DNA of 64,000 nt from AP-15 sp963814805 (GCA_963814805.1 CAWFER010000023.1:124001-188000); one strand, 5' to 3'; positions 1 through 8,461 are shown, counted from the first letter of the stretch. Program-made: numbers and translations. Notes: generated by a model from the letters alone, not told the origin.

Positions 1-1
1 G

Positions 2-475
2 GTCGGCGAGGGCTTCCGCTATGCCCAGGTCAGGCTCGCCCCGGCGCGCCTCACGCATTGCATGCGCTGGCTCGGCGCCGCCCGGCGCGCCCACGACATC
101 GCCGCCGACTACGCCCGCCGCCGCACCGCCTTTGGCAAGCCGTTGGGCGAGCACGAGGGGGTGGGCTTCATGCTGGCCGACAACGAGATGGACCTCCATA
201 CCAGCCGGCTGGTCATCTGGCACGCCGCCTGGCTCTTGGACCAGGGCCAGCGCGCCAGCCATGAATTGAGCATCGCCAAGGTCGTCTGCTCGGAGGCGAT
301 CTGGCGGATCGTCGACCGCAGCATGCAGATCCTCGGCGGGCTCGGCATCACCGACGACACGATCGTGGCGCGCCTGTTTCGCGAGGTGCGCCCGTTCCGC
401 ATCTATGACGGCCCCTCCGAAGTCCACCGCTGGTCGATCGCCCGCCGCATCCTGCGCGGCGGGAGCGGAGGGTAG
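2..475 (+). CDS. Acyl-CoA dehydrogenase, C-terminal part (cut by window start)
   Basis: About 157 C-terminal residues are visible and the 5' end lies outside the window. The all-helical C-terminal domain is recognisable: RRTAFGKPLGEHEGVGFMLA near the start, a MQILGGLGITDD segment, and the family-typical ending YDGPSEVHRWSIARRIL. Family members are FAD flavoenzymes that oxidise acyl-CoA thioesters to enoyl-CoA. The substrate cannot be told from this piece. The last 73 bases overlap tail-to-tail with the radical SAM gene on the other strand. Family assignment is firm; the specific role is unknown. Confidence 0.9.
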   Translation, partial: VGEGFRYAQVRLAPARLTHCMRWLGAARRAHDIAADYARRRTAFGKPLGEHEGVGFMLADNEMDLHTSRLVIWHAAWLLDQGQRASHELSIAKVVCSEAIWRIVDRSMQILGGLGITDDTIVARLFREVRPFRIYDGPSEVHRWSIARRILRGGSGG

Positions 476-2340
476 AGCGGCTGCTCCGAAACGGAGTTCA
501 GGCGGCGGCGCCGGTCGAGGGTTTTGCGCTCGCGCGGCGCGGCGGCCGCGGGGTCGGGGAGCAGGGTCGGGTCGGTGTAGGGGCGCCGGTCGCGTTCGAC
601 CTTGCGGCGGATACGGTGCAGGTACAGATAGAACGCGGACAGCCTGGCGTGGGTGACGACGATTTCGCCGACCCGCCGCGGATAAAAGACGACCGGGTTC
701 TCGCGCGGCATTCCTGAGCGGCGGTGCCGCCGTACTTTGCGACGAAAATAGCCGCCTTGCAGCGGGTGCACGTTTTCTTGAATAAAGGTGAAGTAGAATT
801 GCAGGATGTGATTCATTAGCCGCACCGGCTTGATCCCGCTCGCCATGGCGCGGCGCAGGATAGTCTCGATGTGCTCGGCTGAATAATAAAGATCCCAGGC
901 TTGGCGATAAACCGCCTGCCACTCTTGCGCGGTCATGACCGGGTGGCCGGTGGTGACGTGCTCGAGATCGTACTTGTTCATGTCGGGGTCCATCCACACC
1001 CCGTCAGCGGCGAGCGCCTGGTGGTCGGCCGAGCCCGGCAACGGGGTCAGGATGAAGAATTCCAACAGGTCGACCGGCAATTCCCGCTGCACCGTCCTGA
1101 TGTCCTCGGCGATCCGCTGCGGCGTGTCGCCCGGAAAGCCGAGAATGTAACCGGCATAGGTAATGACCCGCTGCGCTCGCCAGGCGAGAAACATCTGGCG
1201 GTATTCGTGCACTCGGTTCTGCTTTTTCTTGGCGGACAGCAGATTGTCGGGGTTGATGTTTTCGAGCCCGATAAACACCCGCTTGCAGCCGGCGCGCGCC
1301 GCCTTCTCCACGAAGTTCGGGATGCGGTGACACAGGGTGTCGACCTGGATGATGAATTGGAGGCCGAGCCCTTCCTCCTCGCGCATCAGGATCAGGCGGT
1401 CGAAGATCGCCTCCCAATTGCGGTTGCGGGCGAAATTGTCGTCGGTGATGAAAAAGCGGAAGACACCCTGGGCCAAATTGGCGCGGACCAGGCGCTCGAC
1501 ATCGTCGGCGTCGCGCCAGCGCGATTTGCGGCCCTGAACATTGATGATCGTGCAAAAGCTGCACTGAAACGGGCAGCCGCGCCCGGCGTCGAAGGCGCCG
1601 AGGCTTTCGCCATAACGGCGCACGATGCGGGCCGGCAGAAACGGGGTGACCTGCCGCCGCAATCCCGGCAGATCGTCCATGTAGTTGTAGAGGGGTTGCA
1701 GCCGGCCCGAGAGCGCATCGGCAAAGAGGCCCTCGAGCCGCCCCTCGGCCTCGCCCGCGAACAATGTCACGCCCATCTCTCGCGCCCGTTCGAGATCGGG
1801 CGGCAGACGCGGCAGCATCGCCAGACAGCCCGAGACGTGAAACCCGCCGACCGCAACCGCGACCCCGGCCGCGCGGAACCGCGCCGCCAGATCCATCGCC
1901 CGCGGGAACTGGTTCGACTGCACGCCGACCAGGCACACGAGGCCGGCATCCGCGGCCTTGATGCGCCGTATAATCCGCCCGACCGGGAGCACCGTGTGGC
2001 ATTCGTCATAGGCATGGATTTCGACCGCCACGTCGGGGCCGAGCGCGCGCCGCGCGGCGATGTCGGTGGCGATGCCATAAAGACAGGCCAGCGAATTCGA
2101 CGGGATCCAGGATTTCCACCACTGGATCACATAGCCGTCCTCGTCGTAATGCGACGGCTTGATCAGCTCGACGACAAACCGGCGGTCCCCCAACAACACA
2201 CCCTCGCCTCGGCAGACCAAATCAACGTCGAGTTCTACCTGCATTGCGGTCGTGGGGAAAGCCTGCCTTTGCAACCCTCGCTCGAAATCTTGCAGCCGCC
2301 ATCCCATCGCTCCACCCGATCGCCGCCGGGGGCGGAGCAC
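403..2340 (-). CDS. B12-binding domain radical SAM protein
   Basis: A protein of up to 645 residues with two recognisable parts. The N-terminal half resembles a cobalamin-binding domain (VGVQSNQFPRAMDLAARFRA, then VAVGGFHVSGC). A radical SAM core follows, with the iron-sulfur motif CPFQCSFC near residue 260 and FIGLENINPDN further on. This is the architecture of B12-dependent radical SAM methyltransferases and cyclases; the substrate is unknown. The first 32 residues show no family features, so translation may begin at the ATG at 2244, shortly before the conserved ELIKPSHYDEDGYV stretch. The basic C-terminal tail runs into the antisense of the acyl-CoA dehydrogenase gene. It lies downstream of the cupin gene on the same strand. 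Confidence 0.88.
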   Translation of the reverse strand: MLRPRRRSGGAMGWRLQDFERGLQRQAFPTTAMQVELDVDLVCRGEGVLLGDRRFVVELIKPSHYDEDGYVIQWWKSWIPSNSLACLYGIATDIAARRALGPDVAVEIHAYDECHTVLPVGRIIRRIKAADAGLVCLVGVQSNQFPRAMDLAARFRAAGVAVAVGGFHVSGCLAMLPRLPPDLERAREMGVTLFAGEAEGRLEGLFADALSGRLQPLYNYMDDLPGLRRQVTPFLPARIVRRYGESLGAFDAGRGCPFQCSFCTIINVQGRKSRWRDADDVERLVRANLAQGVFRFFITDDNFARNRNWEAIFDRLILMREEEGLGLQFIIQVDTLCHRIPNFVEKAARAGCKRVFIGLENINPDNLLSAKKKQNRVHEYRQMFLAWRAQRVITYAGYILGFPGDTPQRIAEDIRTVQRELPVDLLEFFILTPLPGSADHQALAADGVWMDPDMNKYDLEHVTTGHPVMTAQEWQAVYRQAWDLYYSAEHIETILRRAMASGIKPVRLMNHILQFYFTFIQENVHPLQGGYFRRKVRRHRRSGMPRENPVVFYPRRVGEIVVTHARLSAFYLYLHRIRRKVERDRRPYTDPTLLPDPAAAAPRERKTLDRRRRLNSVSEQPLYPPLPPRRMRRAIDQRWTSEGPS

Positions 2341-2415
2341 GGCGCGCCCAAGCCCTTTGTCCTCGGCGGCGGGGCAGCGCGCGCGGGGGAGCGCACAAGA
2401 TGCTAGCGCCTGGCG

Positions 2416-2832
2416 CTAGCGCGCAACAACGGCTGCCGGCCGGGTGATTTCGGTGGTGGCGAAATCGGCCGGGGCAATGATCTCCATGAACTCCATGTCG
2501 TCCGACCAGTCGTAAAGATTGTGGACGATGCCCGGGCGCTGGTGGACGCAGTCGCCGGCCTCGACCAGGGTGTCGATCCCGTCGTAATCGAATTTGGCCC
2601 AGCCGCGGACCATGTAGACGACATGAACCTCGGCGGTGTGCATGTGGAAGCCGGTGCCGCCTTTGGCCTGCGCAGCGGGGCGCGCGGCGCGGACCAGCTG
2701 CACCCGCAATCTGCCGTGGGTCGCCGCAATGACGCCCATGTCGCGGTATGCAAAAAACGCGCGCAGGCCATCCTCGGCGTACCGCGCTTCGGGGGCATCT
2801 GCCTTTTGATGCGAAAACAACGTGTCGAGCAT
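2416..2832 (-). CDS. Small cupin-domain protein
   Basis: A 138-residue single-domain cupin. The first cupin motif is visible as GTGFHMHTAEVHVVYMVRGW, and the second as the region around GDCVHQRPGIVHN. These histidines normally bind one metal ion. The start at 2832 (MLDTLFSHQK) is preferred over a longer in-frame start at 2862 because it sits behind a purine-rich stretch. It is transcribed away from the amidohydrolase gene and toward the radical SAM gene, 75 bp downstream, with which it may share a transcript. Single-domain cupins range from oxygenases to binding proteins, so no reaction is assigned. Confidence 0.82.
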   Translation of the reverse strand: MLDTLFSHQKADAPEARYAEDGLRAFFAYRDMGVIAATHGRLRVQLVRAARPAAQAKGGTGFHMHTAEVHVVYMVRGWAKFDYDGIDTLVEAGDCVHQRPGIVHNLYDWSDDMEFMEIIAPADFATTEITRPAAVVAR

Positions 2833-2991
2833 AGGTCGGCCCCTTATCTCCGTCGGCCCCAATTATCCGCGGTTTATGCTGCGACGCAATAGGAAAAACA
2901 TGAATGTTTCCTGTGCTGGATGGCATAAAATGATGCAACGCACAAGAATTGGGCAGAGGAACCGCTCGGCCAGGGGAATCGGCGTTACTTT

Positions 2992-3033
2992 GTTGAGGCC
3001 TCGTGGTTGAGGCCTCGCAGTAGAGGTCTCGGG
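2992..3033 (+). repeat. Three imperfect 14-bp direct repeats
   Basis: Units at 2992-3005, 3006-3019 and 3020-3033 read GTTGAGGCCTCGTG, GTTGAGGCCTCGCA and GTAGAGGTCTCGGG. The core GAGGCCTC is itself palindromic in the first two units. Their position upstream of the amidohydrolase/GrdB-like operon suggests possible regulator sites, but that is inference only. Confidence 0.6.
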
Positions 3034-3124
3034 CGCAATGAGGCAGAGGCGCGCGGGACCGGACCGGCAAGTTCGACAATCTCAAAGCGAACGAACTGCA
3101 AATTTTCGCGGCCGCGCCCCGGTC

Positions 3125-3144
3125 TTCGCCCCAGTCGGGGCGAA
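3125..3144 (+). promoter_or_regulatory. Perfect 8-bp inverted repeat in leader
   Basis: TTCGCCCC, four bases (AGTC), then GGGGCGAA, ending 67 bp before the amidohydrolase start. No T-run follows, so it is not a typical intrinsic terminator. It could be an operator or a leader hairpin. Confidence 0.45.
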
Positions 3145-3211
3145 ACTTGTTGCCCGCCGCCAATGCCCGGATCATGTTCGGCGCTAACAGCGCCAATGCG
3201 GGAAACCCAGC

Positions 3212-4184
3212 ATGATCGTCGACGTCCACGCGCATTACACGCCGAAGAATTTCAGCGAGTTCATGGGCGACCGGTTCGCCTCGCCGGTCCATCTGCCGGT
3301 CAAGCGCGGCATGGCGCTCCACCCATTCTCGGATTCGCCCGAGGACATCAGCGGGCGGCTCGAACTGATGGACGCCGCCGGGGTCGAAAAGCAGGTGCTG
3401 TCGCCGAACCATCCGCCCTATCTGCCGGATGAGGCGGAAGGCGTCAAAGCGGTGCAGATGCTGAACGACGGCTACGCCGAGCTGGCGCATCGCTATCCGC
3501 AGCGCATCGCCTCCTACGTGATGCTGCCGTTGCCGCATATCGACGCGGCGCTCACGCGAGATGGAGCGCGGCTTTGACCAATTGGGCTGCGTCGGCGTCA
3601 ACATGAACATCATCTGCCTGAACCGCTCGGTCGCCGAAACCGAGTTCGAGCCGATCTATGCGGAGATGAACCGGCGCGGCGCCATCCTGTTCGTCCACCC
3701 GGCCGGCACCGGCATCTGCTCGCCGTTCATCACCGGCTACCGCTATACCGGGTCGGTCGGGACCTCGCTCGAGGACGCGACCTTCGTCCTGCACATGATC
3801 GCCAAGCAGATCCCGCACCGCTATCCGAACATCCGCTTCATCGTGCCGCATCTGGGCGGGCCGATCCCGATGCTGCTGAACCGCCTCGACCAGCAGGGCC
3901 AGAGCCCGAGCGGCCATCCGGACCTCGCCGAGGCGCCGAGCGTCACCGCCAAGAAGTTCTGGTACGACACCGTGTGCTACGGCTCGAAAGCGGCCTTCAC
4001 CTGCGCGCTCGAGGCCTTTGGCGCCGACCATCTGGTGACCGGCAGCGACTATCCGGTGCTGCAGGATTACGAGGCCTACAAGGAAACCTTCGCCTATATC
4101 GGGCGGCTCGGGCTGCCGCAGGCCACGGTCGACCAGATCCTGCACCGCAACGCCCACCAGCTGTTTGGTTTTGCCCATGAGTGA
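3212..4184 (+). CDS. Amidohydrolase family 2 (ACMSD-like), broken by one frameshift
   Basis: The product starts MIVDVHAHYTPKNF, with the HxH metal-binding motif at the end of the first strand. It continues with an IRFIVPHLGGPIPML region and a late VTGSDYP motif, all typical of the ACMSD/decarboxylase branch of the amidohydrolases. Two reading frames are needed: the first runs to about 3556 and the second takes over before 3561 (ALTR then EMERGFDQLG). A single missing base would restore about 324 residues. The stop overlaps the start of the GrdB-like gene by 8 bp, so the two are probably translationally coupled. The substrate is not known. Confidence 0.85.
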
Positions 4185-5131
4185 GCAGGTGAGTGAGCGG
4201 CAAGGCGGGCTCGGCTTCGCCGCCGAGGACGACGCGCCGATCCCCTACATGGAGCGGATCCGCGACTACTATCAGGCGCTCGGCTATGGCCCGCCTTATC
4301 GCTGGGCGCACTATGCCGCGGTCCCGTTCCGCCCGCTGCCGCGGCGCCTCGCCGAATGCCGTGTCGCCCTCGTCACCACCGCCGCACCCTACCAGCCGGA
4401 CAAGGGCGAGCAGGGCCCGGGCGCGCCCTACAACGCCGCCGCCAAGTTTTACCAGGTCTATTCCGGCGACAGCGCCGCCGATCCCGATCTGCGGATTTCC
4501 CATGTCGCCTACGACCGGGCGCACACCACCGCCGAGGACGCCCAAACCTGGTTCCCGCTGCGGCAATTGCGGCAGATGGCGGCGAGCGGCCGGATCGGCG
4601 AAGTCGCCCGACGTTTTCACGGCATCCCGACCAACCGCAGCCAGCGCGCGACCCTCGAGCGGGACTGCCCGGAGCTGCTGGCGCGCTGCCGCGACGACCG
4701 GGTCGACGCCGCCATCCTCGTCGCCAATTGACCGGTGTGCCACCAGACCGTGAGCCTGGCCGCCCGGCATTTGGAGGAAGCAGGCATCGCCACCGTGGTC
4801 ATGGGCTGCGCCAAGGACATCGTCGAATATTGCGGCGTGCCGCGCTTTCTGTTCAGCGATTTCCCGCTCGGGCAATGCGGCGGGACGCCCGAACGATCCC
4901 CAATCGCAGGCGTTCACCCTGGAACTGGCGCTGCGCATCCTCGAATCGGCGCCGGCGGCGCGCACCAGCGTGCAATCGCCGCTGCGCTGGAGCGAAGACT
5001 GGAATTGGAAGCTCGACTACTCCAACATCGAACGGCTTTCGGCGGCGGAGATCGAGCGCCGGCGCCAGGAATTCGACCGGCAGAAAGAGATCGCCAGGAC
5101 TGTCCGCGAGCAACCCTCCGCCGCGGGCTGA
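4177..5131 (+). CDS. GrdB-like reductase family protein with predicted selenocysteine (in-frame UGA)
   Basis: Resembles the glycine/sarcosine/betaine reductase selenoprotein B family (PF07355-type). The frame from ATG 4177 reaches TGA at 4729-4731 inside DAAILVAN-[TGA]-PVCHQTVSL. The same frame stays open after the TGA and keeps family-like sequence (ATVVMGCAKDIVEY, FLFSDFPLG). UGA therefore probably encodes Sec in a Sec-x-x-Cys redox motif. A second break at about 4870, an extra G in a GGG run, shifts the frame. Correcting it gives GNAAGRPNDPQSQ and a natural stop at 5129-5131. The start overlaps the amidohydrolase stop by 8 bp. In clostridia GrdB belongs to an energy-conserving reductase; in a proteobacterium with no other grd genes nearby the reaction is unknown. 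Confidence 0.8.
4732..4767 (+). promoter_or_regulatory. Candidate bacterial SECIS hairpin
   Basis: Directly after the UGA codon an imperfect hairpin can be drawn. CCGG 4732-4735 pairs with 4764-4767, GC 4739-4740 with 4762-4763, and CCAG 4743-4746 with CTGG 4756-4759. The apical loop is ACCGTGAGC, 15 nt past the UGA. Bacterial selenocysteine insertion hairpins lie in this position within the coding region. The pairing was drawn by eye, and the loop G is not in the first two positions favoured by SelB models, so this is tentative. Confidence 0.4.
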
Positions 5132-5459
5132 GCGGTGCAACGGCGCGCCCGGCCGCACCGCGCCGCCGCCGGATGTTGCCGCCCGCGCCGGCAGTCCGGT
5201 CAGGGAATATCTCCGAACCGCGGTAGCTCTGAATATTCGACAGCATAGGTTGTCGGATCGTCAGACCAAATTCCTGAAATGTACCCATCGCTGCGAAGCA
5301 AGGCCGGGTCGAGTTCAGCCGTCGTCCCAATCGTCGAGACCCGCCCAAACAGCGGCTGTCACAATATTTTTTTTGAACCGGAGCGCCAAGACCGCTATCC
5401 TTGATAAGGCCGGTCGGTTTTGTGCCGGGGCGGCGGTCATTTGGTCGGGGGGAGAAACC
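5132..5459. other. Intergenic region, 328 bp
   Basis: No coding region is supported. There is a run of eight T residues near 5370, after a weak 4-bp hairpin (ACAG-CGG-CTGT). It could end transcription of the GrdB-like operon, though the stem is poor. A GGGGGGAGA ribosome binding site lies just before the next gene. Confidence 0.45.
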
Positions 5460-6191
5460 ATGACCGAAAAAAACAGCGGTTCGCGCAAAGGGAGCTTGCC
5501 CCGCCGCGGCGGGATCTTTGCCGCGATCGTGGCGGCGGTCGCTTTGTTCGCGGCGGTCGGCCCGGCGGCTGCCGCAGGTACGCCGTTTCAGCTGACCTAC
5601 CGGGTCACCCATTCGGTGTTCGGCAATATCGGCACTTACGTCAACACCATTGAGCCGGCGAATGGCGGCACCACGGTTTTGACCCGCGCCCATTTCGACG
5701 TGAAGATGCTCGGCGTCAATCTCTACCGCGAAGACGCCCAGCGCACCGAGCATTGGCAGGGCAACCGCCTGATCTCGTTTCATGGCGTCACCAGCAAGGG
5801 CGCTCGATCGACCGTGGTCAACGGCGAGGCGCGCGGCAACAGCTTTGTCATCACCTCGCCGCTGGGCACGATCACCGAGCCGGCGACGGTTCATCCAGCC
5901 AATCCGTGGTCGCCCAATTTCCTCGCCTCTGACCTGATGATGCGGCCGGATACCGGCAAGGTCGAGCGGGTGCGCGTCAGCGGCGGCGAACCGGCGGTGG
6001 TGACAATCGACGGCACCGCGATCCGCACCCAGAAATATGAGGTCACCGGCGACACCCGTTACACCGTCTGGCTCGACCAGCAGGGGGTTCCGGTCATGTT
6101 CGCGGTCGACGACCAAAGCGGCACGGTCACCTTCACCCTCGCCAATTGCGTAAGCTGTGGGCTCAATATGGCGCAGCTGGGGACGAAATAG
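5460..6191 (+). CDS. DUF6134-like secreted or periplasmic protein
   Basis: A 243-residue protein with an N-terminal basic region, a hydrophobic segment (IFAAIVAAVALFAAVGPAAA) and an Ala-rich cleavage site, so it is probably exported. The mature part contains AHFDVKMLGVNLYRED, TEHWQGNRLISFHG and a closing NCVSCGLN. This pattern of beta-strands with a conserved W resembles the DUF6134 family of unknown function. A strong GGGGGGAG ribosome binding site precedes ATG 5460. It has no close operon partners. Family recognition is from memory of the pattern. Confidence 0.75.
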   Translation: MTEKNSGSRKGSLPRRGGIFAAIVAAVALFAAVGPAAAAGTPFQLTYRVTHSVFGNIGTYVNTIEPANGGTTVLTRAHFDVKMLGVNLYREDAQRTEHWQGNRLISFHGVTSKGARSTVVNGEARGNSFVITSPLGTITEPATVHPANPWSPNFLASDLMMRPDTGKVERVRVSGGEPAVVTIDGTAIRTQKYEVTGDTRYTVWLDQQGVPVMFAVDDQSGTVTFTLANCVSCGLNMAQLGTK

Positions 6192-6566
6192 GCTGCGTCG
6201 GCCGTCCGGCGCAGACGTCGCCGGCGCGGCCGCTGGGCCGGCGCGACGCAGCTGACCGGACGGTCTCGATGTTTGAGACGCCTTGGCGCTTCGCCTTGGC
6301 GCTTCCTCGGCATGAGGTGCGCCATCGAGGGTGCGAAGAACGCCGGGTGCGCAGCAAGCTGCCAAGCGGGTGTCTCGCCGACGCAGGGCGGTATCGAGCC
6401 CATCTTCGCCCGCGGGTCCGGCAGCGGGCGGTTCTGCGGATTGCGCGCCGGTCCGCGTACCGGGCCGTTAATTCCAAATCCCACAATTCCGAAATGCTGT
6501 AGGGAGGCTGTCATAAAACTCCATTAGTGGTAGTCTATACGAGACGGCTTGGCAATGGAGGACGGG
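6192..6566. other. Intergenic region, 375 bp
   Basis: No gene is supported; open frames here are short and show no family features. The section includes a 13-bp tandem duplication at 6280-6305. An AT-richer patch just before the phoH-like gene (around 6510-6540, with TCTATACG) may hold its promoter. Confidence 0.5.
6280..6305 (+). repeat. 13-bp tandem duplication
   Basis: GCCTTGGCGCTTC occurs twice head to tail at 6280-6292 and 6293-6305. It may be a recent slippage event in non-coding DNA or an assembly artefact. Confidence 0.6.
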
Positions 6567-7304
6567 ATGGGAAAACGCTCGTCGCAGGTCACTTCGGTCA
6601 TCCACCTGGCTTCGGCGCACCGCACCGCAGCAGCGGCCAGCCGCCCCGAGGCCTCTCCTGCCGAACCCGAGCGCGAACAGAGCTGGCGCCGCAAGATCCG
6701 CCCGCAGAGCGAGGGCCAGCGCCGGCTGATGGCCGCGATCGAGCAGCATAACTTGACGGTGGCGCTGGGGCCGGCCGGAAGCGGCAAGACCTATATCGCG
6801 GTCAGCGCCGCGGTGGCGGCATTGGATGCCGGCGAGGTCGCCCGCATCGTCCTGACCCGCCCGGCGGTCGAGGCCGGCGAGCGCCTGGGCTATCTGCCGG
6901 GCGACATCGGCGACAAGCTCGCCCCCTATCTGCGCCCGCTCAACGACGCGCTCTGCGAACGGCTCGGCGGCAAACGCGTCAAGCAGCTGGTGACCGAGGG
7001 GGCGATCGAGATCGCGCCGATCGCCTTTATGCGCGGGCGCACCCTGAACAACGCCTTTATCGTCATCGACGAGGCGCAAAACTGCACTTATGGCCAGATC
7101 AAGATGCTGCTGACCCGGCTCGGCTGGCGCTCGACGATGGTGGTGACCGGCGACCCCGACCAGAGCGATCTGCTGGACGGCTTGTCGGGCCTGGCCGAGA
7201 TCGCCCGCCGGCTCGAGGCGATCGCCGATATCGCGGTGGTGCGGCTCGATGAGGCCGACATCGTTCGCCACCGGCTCGTCGCCGACATGCTGACGGTGCT
7301 GTGA
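6567..7304 (+). CDS. PhoH-family P-loop ATPase
   Basis: A 245-residue cytoplasmic ATPase. The Walker A motif GPAGSGKTY and Walker B motif FIVIDEAQN are intact, and the segments LTRPAVEAGERLGYLPGDI, MRGRTLNNAF and VVTGDPDQSDL are hallmarks of PhoH proteins. PhoH proteins are linked to phosphate stress and RNA metabolism, but their substrate is poorly defined. The protein lacks the N-terminal extension of PhoH-like/YbeZ forms and is closer in size to the short PhoH type. The start at 6567 (MGKRSSQV) is preferred over two in-frame ATGs just upstream. It appears to be transcribed alone. Confidence 0.9.
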   Translation: MGKRSSQVTSVIHLASAHRTAAAASRPEASPAEPEREQSWRRKIRPQSEGQRRLMAAIEQHNLTVALGPAGSGKTYIAVSAAVAALDAGEVARIVLTRPAVEAGERLGYLPGDIGDKLAPYLRPLNDALCERLGGKRVKQLVTEGAIEIAPIAFMRGRTLNNAFIVIDEAQNCTYGQIKMLLTRLGWRSTMVVTGDPDQSDLLDGLSGLAEIARRLEAIADIAVVRLDEADIVRHRLVADMLTVL

Positions 7305-7401
7305 GAGCCTGCGGCCCGCTCGCAAACGGCGGTTGACGCCGGCGGCCGCGCCGCGCTTATTGCCGCAATCGGAATAGATTGACGTTGAGGAGCCTACGAA
7401 G

Positions 7402-8334
7402 ATGACCGCGCAACCATTCCGGGGGGTGCTCGTCCCCGTTCTGACCCCGTTTACCCCGGCCGGCGAGCCCGATGCCGGGCGGTTCACCGCCTTCTGCCGC
7501 TTTCTGCTCGACCAGGGGGCGGGCGGGCTATCGATCTTCGGCACCACCAGCGAAGCCAATTCGATGTCGCCGGCCGAGCGCATGGCCTTGCTCGATCATC
7601 TGGTCGCCGCCGGCATTCCGGCGGAAAAGCTGATGCCCGGCGCCGGCGCCTGCGCGATGACCGATGCGGCGACTTTGGTGCGGCACGCGGTCGGGCATGG
7701 CTGCGGCGGGGTGTTGATGCTGCCGCCGTTCTATTACAAGCCGGTCAGCGACGACGGCATCTTCGCCTTTATTTCGGGCGTCCTCGACAAGGTCGGCTCG
7801 CCGGCGCTCAAGGTCTATCTTTATCATATTCCCCCGGTGGCGGTGGTCGGCTACTCGATCGATCTGGTCGGCCGCTTGATCAAGGCCTATCCACAGACCG
7901 TCGTTGGACTTAAGGACAGCTCCGGCGATTGGAGCAACACCGCTTCCTTGCTCGATCGTTATCCGGGATTTGCGATATTCCCCGGCTCCGAGGTGTTTCT
8001 GCTCGAAGGGCTGCGCAAGGGCGCCGCCGGCTGCATCACCGCGACCGGCAACATCAACGTGCCGGGGATCGCCAAGCTCTACGCCAATTGGCAGGGGCCG
8101 CAGGCCGACGCGTTGCAGGCCGAGGTGACGACGGTGCGCAAGACCATGCAGGCCTATCCGATGGTCCCGGCCTTGAAGCGGGTCGTCGCCCATTTCCATG
8201 ACGATCCGCAATGGGCCGCGGTGCGCCCGCCACTGACCGCGCTCGACCGGGCGCAGTCGACGGCGCTGATCGCCGACCTCGCCAAGATCGGCTTTAGCCT
8301 CGGCGAGCGCCGGGAGCGGGCCGCCGCCGAATAA
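7402..8334 (+). CDS. Dihydrodipicolinate synthase-family aldolase/lyase
   Basis: A 310-residue TIM-barrel protein of the DapA/NAL superfamily. It has the pyruvate-binding GTTSEANSM motif, the catalytic tyrosine in YLYHIPP and the Schiff-base lysine in VGLKDSSGDW. A GAGGAG ribosome binding site lies 10 bp before ATG 7402. The site differs from classical DapA, where GTTGE is usual, and no lysine genes are nearby. It is therefore more likely a catabolic member (for example N-acetylneuraminate lyase-like or keto-acid aldolase) than the lysine enzyme. The exact substrate is open. Confidence 0.88.
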   Translation: MTAQPFRGVLVPVLTPFTPAGEPDAGRFTAFCRFLLDQGAGGLSIFGTTSEANSMSPAERMALLDHLVAAGIPAEKLMPGAGACAMTDAATLVRHAVGHGCGGVLMLPPFYYKPVSDDGIFAFISGVLDKVGSPALKVYLYHIPPVAVVGYSIDLVGRLIKAYPQTVVGLKDSSGDWSNTASLLDRYPGFAIFPGSEVFLLEGLRKGAAGCITATGNINVPGIAKLYANWQGPQADALQAEVTTVRKTMQAYPMVPALKRVVAHFHDDPQWAAVRPPLTALDRAQSTALIADLAKIGFSLGERRERAAAE

Positions 8335-8411
8335 GGCCGTAGATTCGAGCGCCGGATCACGCATCAGAGTGCGTCGCCGCGCCGCTCCCTCGCGATCACC
8401 CTTCATCCGCC

Positions 8412-8439
8412 GTCATTGCGAGCGAGGCGAAGCGATCTC
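8412..8439 (+). repeat. Dispersed REP-like sequence (GTCATTGCGAGCG type)
   Basis: GTCATTGCGAGCGAGGCGAA, followed by GCGATCTC, resembles a short element found many times between genes in many proteobacteria. It has partial dyad symmetry (ATTGC with GCGAT). It ends 22 bp before the next start codon, so it forms part of that gene's leader. Confidence 0.55.
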
Positions 8440-8461
8440 ATAGACAAGGGAGGATCGGGGC

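Larger units (their letters stand above)
2833..3211. other. Divergent intergenic region, 379 bp
   Basis: No gene is supported here. The part near the cupin gene is unusually AT-rich for this window (around 2870-2960) and probably holds promoters for the divergent cupin and amidohydrolase genes. It also contains three imperfect 14-bp repeats and a perfect 8-bp hairpin, listed separately. Confidence 0.6.

Noticed and set aside
901..2406. Long plus-strand open frame of about 500 codons opposite the radical SAM gene
   Set aside because: It has no family motifs and mirrors the codon pattern of the real gene on the minus strand, as expected in high-GC DNA.
4729..4731. TGA as an ordinary stop ending the GrdB-like gene
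   Set aside because: The same frame stays open with family-like sequence beyond it, and selenocysteine is known at this site in the family.
4870..4873. Frame change in the GrdB-like gene as programmed frameshifting
   Set aside because: It sits in a GGG run like other errors in the window, lacks a slippery heptamer, and corrected sequence gives the expected C-terminus.
5365..5380. T-run as strong terminator of the GrdB-like operon
   Set aside because: The only upstream stem is 4 bp and not directly adjacent, so an intrinsic terminator is not supported.
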